5,703 bases of DNA from Desulfobacteraceae bacterium UBA5623 (lineage in GTDB: Bacteria > Desulfobacterota > DSM-4660 > Desulfatiglandales > Desulfatiglandaceae): positions 1 through 5,703 of the forward strand of contig DIKH01000014.1 in assembly GCA_002424495.1 (NCBI GenBank), written 5' to 3'. Both the position numbers and the translations under genes were made by a program. Positions within the stretch are counted from its first letter, which is position 1; the number at the start of each line of letters is the position of its first letter. Below are positions 1-5,703 of this stretch, one piece after another. A model generated the notes under the pieces. The model saw nothing but the letters and a program-made list of their open reading frames with translations. It searched no databases and was not told the DNA's origin.

Positions 1-15
1 CCCACACAAATGTGC

Positions 16-48
16 GATGCGGCATTAATATAAGGCATCAGTTTTTTT
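16..48 (+). terminator. Possible weak intrinsic terminator of an upstream plus-strand gene
   Basis: GATGC (16-20) can pair with GCATC (35-39) across a 14-nt loop, and a run of seven T follows at 42-48. This is the general form of a Rho-independent terminator. The stem is only 5 bp and AT-rich inside, so it is marginal. If real, it would end a gene lying left of the window and make the moaD-like gene depend on read-through or on a promoter in the remaining 34 bp. I saw no consensus promoter there. Confidence 0.3.
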
Positions 49-82
49 GAATAACACACAATAACTCTATTGAGGACGTAAG

Positions 83-364
83 ATGGCGAAGGTTAGATTC
101 TTTACCCTCCTGAGACAGAAAACAGGTATTGATGAAATCGAGATAGATGCGGATAAGGTCCCCGTCCTTGAATTCTTGTATAAAATCAGAGACAAAATAA
201 ATAACGATATCATTATCAAAAAGTTGCTGGAAGATGACGGGTCCCTGAGGAGGGGCACAATTATCCTTGTTAACGGCATTAATATCTTCAGTCTTAATAA
301 GCTTGATACTATTATCAAACAAGATGATGTAGTCAGTTTGTTTTCAGCCGGTGGTGGTGGGTGA
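83..364 (+). CDS. MoaD/ThiS-family small sulfur-carrier protein
   Basis: A 93-residue ubiquitin-like (beta-grasp) protein. The first strand, MAKVRFFTLLRQKTG, is typical of MoaD-like proteins, as are the later strand around ILVNGINI (61-68) and a final DDVVSLFSAGGGG (81-93). In this family the C-terminal Gly-Gly is adenylylated by a MoeB/ThiF-type E1-like enzyme and becomes a thiocarboxylate. That group donates sulfur, for example to molybdopterin in the cytoplasm. The length is slightly above the roughly 80 residues of classical MoaD. The start is supported by GAGG (72-75), 7 nt upstream of ATG. The tail has four glycines, as I recall for MoaD-like proteins encoded next to tungsten aldehyde ferredoxin oxidoreductases. 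That partner gene is not in the window, so the pathway is inference. ThiS, or a sulfur carrier for another thio-product, is the main alternative. The gene converges on alaS. Confidence 0.85.
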   Translation: MAKVRFFTLLRQKTGIDEIEIDADKVPVLEFLYKIRDKINNDIIIKKLLEDDGSLRRGTIILVNGINIFSLNKLDTIIKQDDVVSLFSAGGGG

Positions 365-409
365 TCGCTTTAATGAAAACGTAAGGGTTGCGAGTTACAG
401 GTTAATGCC

Positions 410-493
410 ATTTATTCAACGAGTTAAAAAGCTTCGCTATCCAGTTTTATCACTGTGGGGAAATTATTTTAAACCGCAGAATATTGAATAAAT
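410..493. repeat. Nested inverted repeat in the moaD-like/alaS convergent spacer
   Basis: ATTTATTCAA (410-419) and TTGAATAAAT (484-493) are perfect 10-bp inverted arms. Inside them CTGTGG (453-458) can pair with CCGCAG (474-479), with one G-U pair, and AGC-TTC-GCT (430-438) could form a mini-hairpin. The segment could fold as a branched RNA or be the remnant of a tiny palindromic element. No coding potential is evident, and the flanks show no clear target duplication. The outer arms are AT-rich, so chance is a real possibility. Confidence 0.3.
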
Positions 494-542
494 AATGTCG
501 AATTTCGAAATGATGAGGTTCTGAGGTTGGACGGAGAATATA

Positions 543-583
543 AGGGACTCAAAAAATGCTGATATATCATTTTCTGAGTCCCT
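543..583 (-). terminator. Stem-loop downstream of alaS, probable terminator
   Basis: AGGGACTCA (543-551) pairs perfectly with TGAGTCCCT (575-583). After one mismatch the stem continues as AAAATG (553-558) with CATTTT (568-573), leaving a 9-nt loop. It starts 28 bp past the alaS stop codon. On the minus strand the stem is followed by TTATATTCT, a poor but T-rich tract, so it fits best as the alaS terminator. On the plus strand no T-tract follows, although the structure could still protect or block transcripts from the convergent moaD-like gene. Confidence 0.55.
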
Positions 584-610
584 AAGATTGCGGAAAATAG
601 CCGCTTCCGG

Positions 611-3265
611 TCAGTTCTGCTCAAACTGCGCTTTTTCGATAAGCCCGTAAAATTCATCAAGGGCTGCGGTGAGTTTTTCCGGTTCGGCCCCTCCTCCTTG
701 GGCCATATCAGGTCTGCCCCCACCTTTTCCTCCTACTATCTCGGACAAGCGGCCAATAATCTTACCGGCCTGAAATTGCTTTACCTTGTCCTTGGTGACT
801 ATGCAGATCAACATCGCCTTGCCCTCTTTTTTTGCACCCAAGACGATGACACCTGAGCCTATTTTGTCTTTGATCTTGTCAGCAGAGTCGCGAAGCTCTT
901 TTTGGGAGTCTGCATCAATTTCTGCGGCCAATACCTTGATGCCGCCAATTTCCCGAATCCCGGCAAGAAAGTCATCTGATTTGTTTGAAAGCAGCTTCGC
1001 CTTTAGGGATTCAACCTCCTTGCCCTTGTCTTTCTGCTCTGCGATAAGCCGCTCAATACGTTCTGCCACCTTATCCGGGCTGGTCTTTAGAAGAGATGAG
1101 GCCAGTTTTAATTCCCTTTCTTGTCTCTGATCATGTCTTAGAGCCTCATCACCGGTCAGCGCCTCGATCCTGCGCACATTTGCGGCCACCGCACCTTCAC
1201 TGATAATCCTGAAGAGACCAATATCTCCTGTACGCCCCGTGTGAGTTCCGCCGCAAAGCTCCATGCTTACGCCGTCACCAATGCTTACCACCCTGACCGT
1301 TTCTCCATATCTCTCTTCAAAAATGGCCATTGCGCCCGTCTTCATGGCATCTTCCTTGGTCATCTCCTCTGTGCGGACCGGCATGTTGGCCCGGATATAG
1401 GCATTGACCTGTGTTTCCACTTCGATCAATTTTTCAGGGGCCACTTGTGTGAAATGGCTGAAATCAAAACGGAGCCTTGATGGGGAGACCAATGAGCCCG
1501 CCTGTTTTACGTGGTCTCCCAGCACATCTCTCAGCGCCTTATGTAGTAGATGAGTTGCTGAATGATTGCATGCTGTTGCGTTTCTGTTTGAATACTCAAC
1601 TTTAGCGTTTATCTCGTCTCCCGCGGAAAGGCTCCCATTGGCAATGAGACCTTTGTGGATAATCAGACCATGACCTATCCTTATTGTACTTTGCACCTCA
1701 AAGAGCATATGTTCATTTTCAAGAACTCCGATATCTCCGGCCTGTCCGCCTGCCTCACCGTAAAAGGGCGTCTTGTCAAGCACAACCTCTGCCTGGGCGC
1801 CTTTGGCTGCCCCCCCGGAATCCTTTCCATCCACCAGAACGGCTATTATCCGCGCCCCTGAAACGATAGAGTCATAGCCGATGAATCTGGTAGTCACACT
1901 TTGTGAAATCAGATTGCGGTAGGCTTCTGGTATCTCTTCTTCCCCGCTTCCCTTCCATGATTCCTGTGACATGCTTTTCTGCCTGGACATGGAGTCTTGG
2001 TAACCATCCATGTCAACACCAAGCCCTTCATCACGGGCAATGTCCTCTACAATATCTGCCGGCAATCCGAAGGTGTCGTAGAGTTTAAATACAACTTCAC
2101 CAGGTATTACATTACTGCCTTTTGCCTTCAAATCGGCTATTTCTTCATCAAGGACCTTCATGCTGAAACGGAGTGTGTCGGCAAAGCGCCTTTCCTCGTT
2201 TTCTACAACACCCTCAATGAAACCCTGAGACTGAATAAGTTCATTGTAGTCCTGGCCCATTGTCTCAATCACCCTGGCGCACACAGGCTTGAGGAATAAA
2301 TTTGTCAGCCCCAGGACATGGCCGAAGCGTATCGCCCTTCGGATAATGCGTCTTAGCACATAGCCCCTGCCTTCGTTTGACGGCATGATGCCGTCTCCGA
2401 TTAAAAAGGCTGTTGCACGGGCATGGTCAGATATGACCCTGAATGCCACATCGCTTTTTTTATCTTGGCCGTATCTTTTTCCCGAGAGTTCTTCTATCCC
2501 GGAGATCAGGTGCTTAAATATGTCTGAACTATAATTTGAGGTCTTACCCTGCACGACCGCCGCCAGCCTTTCAAGGCCCATGCCCGTGTCAATATTGGGC
2601 CTTGGCAGCGGAGACAACTTTCCGTCAGAGGCGCGATCAAATTGTGTGAATACCAGATTCCATATTTCGAGATATCTGTCGCAATCGCACCCGGGGGCGC
2701 ATTCAGGTCTTCCGCATCCAATGGAAGGACCCTGGTCAATGAGTATCTCGGAGCACGGTCCGCATGGACCGGTATCGCCCATGGCCCAGAAATTGTCTTT
2801 GTCACCGAGCCGGACGATCCTTTCCGTAGGAAGACCGATCGTATTTTCCCATATTCTGTAAGCCTCATCGTCATCTTTATATACCGAGACATACAAGCGA
2901 TTATCTGGTAATTTATATCCCACTGTCAGGAGTTCCCACGCCCATGTGATCGCCTCTTCCTTGAAATAGTCGCCAAAGGAGAAGTTTCCCAGCATCTCAA
3001 AAAAGGTATGGTGCCTTGCAGTATATCCTACGTTCTCAAGATCATTGTGCTTGCCACCTGCCCGTACACATTTCTGGGCAGAGGTGGCCCTTGCATAGCC
3101 CCTTTTTTCCTCTCCCAGAAAAAGGCCCTTGAACTGGACCATGCCTGCATTGGTAAACAGAAGACTAGGGTCATCTTTTGGAATCAGGGGAGAGCTGGCC
3201 ACAACCTCGTGGCCGTGTTTCCTGAAGTAGTCTAAAAATCTGTGTCTTATTTCTCTGGAATCCAT
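611..3265 (-). CDS. alaS: Alanine--tRNA ligase (AlaRS)
   Basis: Cytoplasmic class II synthetase that charges tRNA-Ala with alanine using ATP. At 884 residues it is full length (E. coli AlaRS is about 876). The N-terminal catalytic domain shows TNAGMVQFKGLFLG (38-51), the motif 2 region KCVRAGGKHNDLENVG-YTARHHTFFEMLGNFSFGDYFK (65-102) and motif 3 GMGLERL (228-234). A cysteine-rich stretch (C184, C189, C193, C195) precedes EIWNLVF and is common in bacterial AlaRS. The editing domain, which clears mis-charged Ser and Gly, has its zinc ligands: HSATH (H568, H572) and CGGTH (C671, H675). The C-Ala/DHHA1 domain ends with GGGRPDMAQGGG (848-859). The ATG is preceded by AGG with 7-nt spacing (3273-3275), a modest ribosome site. 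It lies 213 bp downstream of recA and may be read from the recA transcript, from its own promoter in that gap, or from both. No frameshift or insertion is seen. Confidence 0.98.
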   Translation of the reverse strand: MDSREIRHRFLDYFRKHGHEVVASSPLIPKDDPSLLFTNAGMVQFKGLFLGEEKRGYARATSAQKCVRAGGKHNDLENVGYTARHHTFFEMLGNFSFGDYFKEEAITWAWELLTVGYKLPDNRLYVSVYKDDDEAYRIWENTIGLPTERIVRLGDKDNFWAMGDTGPCGPCSEILIDQGPSIGCGRPECAPGCDCDRYLEIWNLVFTQFDRASDGKLSPLPRPNIDTGMGLERLAAVVQGKTSNYSSDIFKHLISGIEELSGKRYGQDKKSDVAFRVISDHARATAFLIGDGIMPSNEGRGYVLRRIIRRAIRFGHVLGLTNLFLKPVCARVIETMGQDYNELIQSQGFIEGVVENEERRFADTLRFSMKVLDEEIADLKAKGSNVIPGEVVFKLYDTFGLPADIVEDIARDEGLGVDMDGYQDSMSRQKSMSQESWKGSGEEEIPEAYRNLISQSVTTRFIGYDSIVSGARIIAVLVDGKDSGGAAKGAQAEVVLDKTPFYGEAGGQAGDIGVLENEHMLFEVQSTIRIGHGLIIHKGLIANGSLSAGDEINAKVEYSNRNATACNHSATHLLHKALRDVLGDHVKQAGSLVSPSRLRFDFSHFTQVAPEKLIEVETQVNAYIRANMPVRTEEMTKEDAMKTGAMAIFEERYGETVRVVSIGDGVSMELCGGTHTGRTGDIGLFRIISEGAVAANVRRIEALTGDEALRHDQRQERELKLASSLLKTSPDKVAERIERLIAEQKDKGKEVESLKAKLLSNKSDDFLAGIREIGGIKVLAAEIDADSQKELRDSADKIKDKIGSGVIVLGAKKEGKAMLICIVTKDKVKQFQAGKIIGRLSEIVGGKGGGRPDMAQGGGAEPEKLTAALDEFYGLIEKAQFEQN

Positions 3266-3301
3266 ATTACTACCTGTATATCAAGCTGTGTACCGCTATA
3301 G

Positions 3302-3447
3302 ACTTTAATAAAAAGATTTTGGACTGCGTTAACGGTCGGAATTCCTTGTGTCCCGCCACAGGCGGGATACAAGGAAAAACGCCTCCGCGGATTCTTCTCT
3401 CTGGCTTTGTCAAAACCATTTTTTTAAAGTATATGCACTTTAATAAA
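3302..3447. repeat. 11-bp direct repeats flanking the recA-alaS spacer palindrome
   Basis: ACTTTAATAAA occurs at 3302-3312 and again at 3437-3447 in the same orientation, bracketing 124 bp that contain the palindrome at 3342-3376. The copies could be binding sites for the same regulator, one over the candidate promoter and one 37 bp before the alaS start. They could also be a target-site duplication around a small non-autonomous insertion. The inner ends of the 124-bp segment show no convincing terminal inverted repeats, which weakens the insertion idea. Confidence 0.4.
3342..3376. repeat. Strong palindrome (16-bp arms, 3-nt loop) between recA and alaS
   Basis: The arm TTCCTTGTGTCCCGCC (3342-3357) faces GGCGGGATACAAGGAA (3361-3376) across the loop ACA. 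Fifteen of 16 positions are complementary. The exception (3350/3368) is a G-U pair in plus-strand RNA but a C-A mismatch in minus-strand RNA, the sense in which recA and alaS are transcribed. No T-tract follows on either strand, so it is not a standard intrinsic terminator. It looks more like a dispersed palindromic repeat of the REP type, but it could also act as a pause, attenuation or mRNA-stability element between recA and alaS. Whether other copies exist cannot be seen here. Confidence 0.7.
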
Positions 3448-3457
3448 GTCATGCCAG
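3424..3457 (-). promoter_or_regulatory. Candidate alaS promoter with an operator-like inverted repeat over its -10
   Basis: On the minus strand CTGGCA (3457-3452) is followed after 18 nt by TATACT (3433-3428). These match four and five of six bases of the sigma70 -35 and -10 consensus. The -10 sits within a perfect inverted repeat TTAAAGT-ATATGC-ACTTTAA (3424-3443), and a further TAAAGT half-site abuts it (3444-3449). That layout would suit a repressor blocking the promoter. Transcription would begin near 3421, giving a leader of about 155 nt that includes the palindrome at 3342-3376 before alaS. This is inferred from sequence only, and AT-rich spacer can mimic such signals. Confidence 0.4.
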
Positions 3458-3478
3458 GTGCTAGTGGGGGGATTTAAT

Positions 3479-4522
3479 CTATTTTTTGGGCCTTTTTTCC
3501 TGAGCATCGCCTGGCTCTTCTTTGTCTTCCTCTTTGGCCTTAACCATCCCTGATTTTTCCATGACAAGCTCACATATTTTGTCCCTGATATCAGTATGCT
3601 CCGTCAAGAACTGTATTACATTCTGCCTTCCCTGGCCGATCCTTTCGTCCCCGAACGAATACCATGCGCCACTTTTTTGAACGATCCCCATTGAGGCGCC
3701 AAGGTCAAGTATATCTCCCTCCTTGGAAATCCCTGTCCCATATATAATGTCAAATTCCGCCTGTCTGAACGGGGGCGCGATCTTGTTTTTTACGATCTTT
3801 ACCCTTGTCCTGCTTCCAATGGTCTCTTCGCCTTCTTTAATGGCGCTTATGCGCCTGATGTCCAGTCTCTGGGTAGAGTAAAATTTCAGGGCGTTTCCTC
3901 CTGTGGTTGTCTCAGGGCTCCCGAACATCACGCCGATCTTCATCCTCATCTGATTGATGAAAATCACGCAGCACATAGACTTGTGGACTATTGCCGTAAG
4001 CTTTCTCAGTGCCTGAGACATCAATCTTGCTTGAAGGCCCATGTGTTGATCACCCATCTCGCCTTCGATCTCTGCTCTGGGGGTAAGGGCGGCAACAGAG
4101 TCTATTATCAGGACATCAATTGCGCCGCTTCTGGTCAGGATCTCAGCGATATCAAGAGCCTGTTCGCCGGTGTCGGGCTGGGAGACCAGGAGTTCATCCA
4201 CATTGACACCAAGCTTTTTAGCATATGTGACATCAAGGGCATGCTCTGCGTCAATAAAGGCCACCACACCCCCCATTGACTGGGCCTCTGCTGCAATATG
4301 GAGTGAAAGGGTGGTCTTTCCCGATGATTCAGGCCCGTATATTTCAATAATCCTGCCACGTGGGACACCACCGGTTCCAAGGGCCAGATCCAATGATATT
4401 GATCCTGTAGAAATCACCGGTATATCTACTGCCGGATGATCTCCCATTTTCATGATGGAGCCGCGACCGAATTGTTTTTCGATCTGGGAAATGGCCTGTG
4501 CTACGGCTGTGTCTCTATCCAT
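3479..4522 (-). CDS. recA: Recombinase RecA
   Basis: A 347-residue DNA-dependent ATPase that forms filaments on single-stranded DNA, carries out strand exchange and triggers LexA self-cleavage in the SOS response. Visible features are the N-terminal IEKQFGRGSIMKMG (14-27), Walker A GPESSGKT (63-70), catalytic E93 in DAEHALD, Walker B VLIIDSV (137-143), the DNA-binding loop L1 around EGEMGDQHMG (153-162), and L2 from GVMFGSPETTTGGNALKFYS (197-216). The C-terminus is a charged tail rich in E, D and K. The length matches the family (E. coli 353), and there is no intein or frameshift. The start is supported by AAAGGAG (4533-4539), 10 nt before ATG. S202 replaces the more usual Asn in L2, and a Cys-Cys pair (184-185) precedes VIFINQ. 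Both are minor variants. It follows thpR after 59 bp and precedes alaS without an intervening recX. Confidence 0.98.
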   Translation of the reverse strand: MDRDTAVAQAISQIEKQFGRGSIMKMGDHPAVDIPVISTGSISLDLALGTGGVPRGRIIEIYGPESSGKTTLSLHIAAEAQSMGGVVAFIDAEHALDVTYAKKLGVNVDELLVSQPDTGEQALDIAEILTRSGAIDVLIIDSVAALTPRAEIEGEMGDQHMGLQARLMSQALRKLTAIVHKSMCCVIFINQMRMKIGVMFGSPETTTGGNALKFYSTQRLDIRRISAIKEGEETIGSRTRVKIVKNKIAPPFRQAEFDIIYGTGISKEGDILDLGASMGIVQKSGAWYSFGDERIGQGRQNVIQFLTEHTDIRDKICELVMEKSGMVKAKEEDKEEPGDAQEKRPKK

Positions 4523-4581
4523 AATTTCGTGTCTCCTTTCACATAAGAGCCAATTTCAAAAAGTGATCACCCTCGCCAAAG
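4523..4581 (-). promoter_or_regulatory. Short recA leader with an 8-bp palindrome
   Basis: This 59-bp gap between thpR and recA holds the recA ribosome site (AAAGGAG) and a GTGATCAC palindrome (4563-4570) about 40 bp upstream of the start codon. I found no clear -35/-10 pair and no match to the classical LexA boxes CTGT-N8-ACAG or GAAC-N4-GTTC. recA may therefore be co-transcribed with cinA and thpR, have a promoter inside thpR, or use a lineage-specific operator such as this palindrome. An 8-bp palindrome alone is weak evidence. Confidence 0.25.
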
Positions 4582-5184
4582 TTATTCTACCTCCTGCCTG
4601 CCAGGAGGCTGTGTCACCCCAATAAGAGGCCAGGCGTTCAGCCTTGAATACTTAGCTCCTTTCGGGCTCAGCTCGCTCCTGAACAAGACCAGTTCATTAA
4701 GCGTAATGCCGGGGCTTTCAAGGCCGCCGTATTTTAGCAGAAGATCCTCCAGATGAACACCCAATTTAGAGCCTTTTTTGAACCTGCCAAGGGTAAGATG
4801 CGGACTGAAACCGCGTTTTTCCTCTTTTATCCCAAATGGCCGAAGACCCTCTTGCAGCGTATTCTTTAAGACAGACATCCTTTCGATATCGCCGTCAAGT
4901 CCAATCCAAAGGACTTTTGGGTTGCGTTTGTTTGAAAAGACCCCTGCCGATTTTAGTGAAATAGTCATTGGCGGGCAGGAATCACATGCGCCTTTCACAA
5001 TAACAGCCATGTCGTCAAGCAAGTCCATTTCCATGTTGCCGATGAAGATCACTGTCAAATGGATATTTTCCACCCTGACCCATTTTATGTCCAGCGGGGC
5101 CTGCCTCATGTCCGCCAATACCCTGTGGAGGATGTCTTTAATCTGTTCCGGCAGTTCAAACGCCAGGAATGAACGGATTTCCAT
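4582..5184 (-). CDS. thpR: RNA 2',3'-cyclic phosphodiesterase (2H phosphoesterase, LigT family)
   Basis: A 200-residue protein of the two-histidine phosphoesterase superfamily, known as LigT or ThpR. It opens 2',3'-cyclic phosphate RNA ends to 2'-phosphates, and some members join tRNA half-molecules in vitro. Both catalytic signatures are present: HLTV (H42) and HLTL (H129), about 87 residues apart. The opening MEIRSFLAFELPEQIK is typical of the family, as is the LFRSELSPKGAKYSRL stretch (167-182). The ATG at 5184 is chosen over an in-frame TTG 24 nt upstream because AGAAGG lies 7 nt before it and the family's first strand begins at MEIRSF. The gene starts within the last 29 nt of cinA, which suggests coupled translation. 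Its final codons (PPGRQEV) are formed by a palindrome (4590-4608), so the tail may have been altered by a repeat. The substrate in this organism is unknown. Confidence 0.93.
   Translation of the reverse strand: MEIRSFLAFELPEQIKDILHRVLADMRQAPLDIKWVRVENIHLTVIFIGNMEMDLLDDMAVIVKGACDSCPPMTISLKSAGVFSNKRNPKVLWIGLDGDIERMSVLKNTLQEGLRPFGIKEEKRGFSPHLTLGRFKKGSKLGVHLEDLLLKYGGLESPGITLNELVLFRSELSPKGAKYSRLNAWPLIGVTQPPGRQEVE
4590..4608. repeat. Palindrome inside the last codons of thpR
   Basis: CCTCCTG (4590-4596) and CAGGAGG (4602-4608) are perfect 7-bp inverted arms around CCTGC. On the minus strand they encode residues 193-199 of ThpR, just before the TAA stop. Its GC-rich composition contrasts with the AT-rich leader that follows. 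It could be a small dispersed repeat captured by the gene end, or a hairpin affecting the thpR-recA mRNA boundary. No T-run follows closely enough to call a terminator. Confidence 0.5.
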
Positions 5185-5703
5185 TGATATACCTTCTGAC
5201 CCAGTCAAGGGCCATTGTTGATGTTTCCAGTTTTATCTGACCCCGGTCTCCCCAGAAAAGATATTTGTCTGAAAATATTTCATCTACTGCTGCAAGGCCG
5301 ATGTAGACAGTGCCGACGGGTTTATCCGCTCCTCCTCCGTCAGGACCTGCAATGCCGGTGACAGCAAGGCATAAGTCCGTGTTAAAGCATTTTCTGAGTC
5401 CCAGAACCATTTCCCGCACTGTCTGATTGCTGACTGCCCCATGCGTTTCAAGGGTCTTTTGTTTGACACCAAGGATGTCCATCTTTGACTGGTTGCTGTA
5501 GGCGACAACACCTCCTTTAAAATAAACTGAACTGCCTGGCACGTTGGTCAGCCGGTGACCTATAAGACCCCCTGTGCAGGATTCCGCTACAGATATGGTC
5601 AGGGAGTTATCCATCAACCGCCTGCCGATTGCCTCTTCCATGTCCTGATTGCCTGAGGCGAAGATAAAAGGACCAAGAAGATTCCTGATCAGATTTTCCA
5701 CCC
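5156..5703 (-). CDS. cinA: CinA C-terminal amidohydrolase (nicotinamide-nucleotide amidase) region, 5' end cut off
   Basis: About 181 visible residues form the C-terminal CinA/PncC domain, which deamidates nicotinamide mononucleotide to nicotinate mononucleotide in the cytoplasmic pyridine-nucleotide cycle. Signatures, counted from the GTG-derived first residue, are AESCTGG (39-45), GSSVYFKGGVVAYSN with a following K (56-73), and TGIAGPDGG (115-123). The reading frame is open to the window edge. The first 20 or so residues look like the linker that joins the N-terminal MoCF-type (COG1058) domain to this domain in full-length CinA. I therefore take the gene as truncated by the window, not as a standalone PncC starting at the GTG near 5701, which has no room for a visible ribosome site. 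It overlaps thpR by 29 nt. CinA next to RecA recalls the competence cinA-recA operon of streptococci, but no competence role is shown here. Confidence 0.92.
   Translation of the reverse strand, partial: VENLIRNLLGPFIFASGNQDMEEAIGRRLMDNSLTISVAESCTGGLIGHRLTNVPGSSVYFKGGVVAYSNQSKMDILGVKQKTLETHGAVSNQTVREMVLGLRKCFNTDLCLAVTGIAGPDGGGADKPVGTVYIGLAAVDEIFSDKYLFWGDRGQIKLETSTMALDWVRRYINGNPFIPGV
5192..5197 (-). promoter_or_regulatory. Ribosome binding site that sets the thpR start
   Basis: On the minus strand AGAAGG precedes the ATG at 5184 by 7 nt and lies within the cinA coding sequence. It favours this ATG over the in-frame TTG at 5208, which would place the site after the start codon. The position allows ribosomes finishing cinA to restart on thpR. 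Confidence 0.6.

Noticed and set aside
38..322. A 94-codon minus-strand open frame opposite the moaD-like gene
   Set aside because: The plus-strand frame has a ribosome site, beta-grasp strands and the Gly-Gly terminus. The antisense frame has no supporting feature.
786..1130. A 114-codon plus-strand open frame opposite the 3' part of alaS
   Set aside because: It is antisense to the intact C-terminal part of AlaRS (editing-to-DHHA1 region), serine-rich and low in complexity, as expected for a shadow frame.
1156..1258. Possible defect in the AlaRS editing zinc site
   Set aside because: All four ligands (H568, H572, C671, H675) are present in the translation, so the editing domain looks functional.
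3408..3413. Perfect minus-strand TTGACA as a -35 box for alaS
   Set aside because: At 17-nt spacing the matching -10 position reads CCGCGG, and no acceptable -10 was seen at 14 to 19 nt.
3270..3452. A 60-codon minus-strand open frame in the recA-alaS gap
   Set aside because: It runs straight through the 16-bp-arm palindrome and the direct repeats, has no recognisable domain, and would end only 4 bp before the alaS start. It is not a RecX remnant that I can recognise.
4778..5221. A 147-codon plus-strand open frame opposite thpR
   Set aside because: It is antisense to a well-supported gene with both HxT motifs and has no family-like features of its own.

Overview
This window reads as ordinary chromosomal housekeeping DNA, most likely from a member of the Desulfobacterota (the former Deltaproteobacteria) or a near relative. 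The assignment rests on protein flavour, on the gene order cinA-thpR-recA-alaS, and on a MoaD-like protein with a poly-glycine tail of the kind often found beside tungsten aldehyde ferredoxin oxidoreductases in anaerobes. It is inference from memory, not from a search.

Layout: one short plus-strand gene (83-364) encodes a MoaD/ThiS-type sulfur-carrier protein. It converges on a minus-strand block that fills the rest of the window. In transcription order, right to left, that block is cinA (5' end cut by the window edge), thpR overlapping it, recA after a 59-bp gap, and alaS after a 213-bp gap. The convergent gap 365-610 has no convincing gene. It holds a strong stem-loop (543-583) that probably ends alaS transcription, and a weaker nested inverted repeat (410-493).

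The minus-strand genes cover NAD-cycle or competence-related amidohydrolysis (CinA), RNA 2',3'-cyclic phosphate end chemistry (ThpR), homologous recombination and the SOS response (RecA), and tRNA-Ala charging (AlaS). All four look intact where visible, with their key motifs present. They share synteny and perhaps transcripts rather than one pathway. No recX lies between recA and alaS. In its place is a non-coding 213-bp segment with a plausible sigma70-type promoter whose -10 is covered by an inverted repeat, an 11-bp direct repeat, and a 16-bp-arm palindrome.

I did not find a previously undescribed system. There is no transposase, integrase, CRISPR array, tRNA or rRNA. What deserves a second look is small: the recA-alaS spacer, the palindrome in the last codons of thpR, and the nested inverted repeat after the moaD-like gene.
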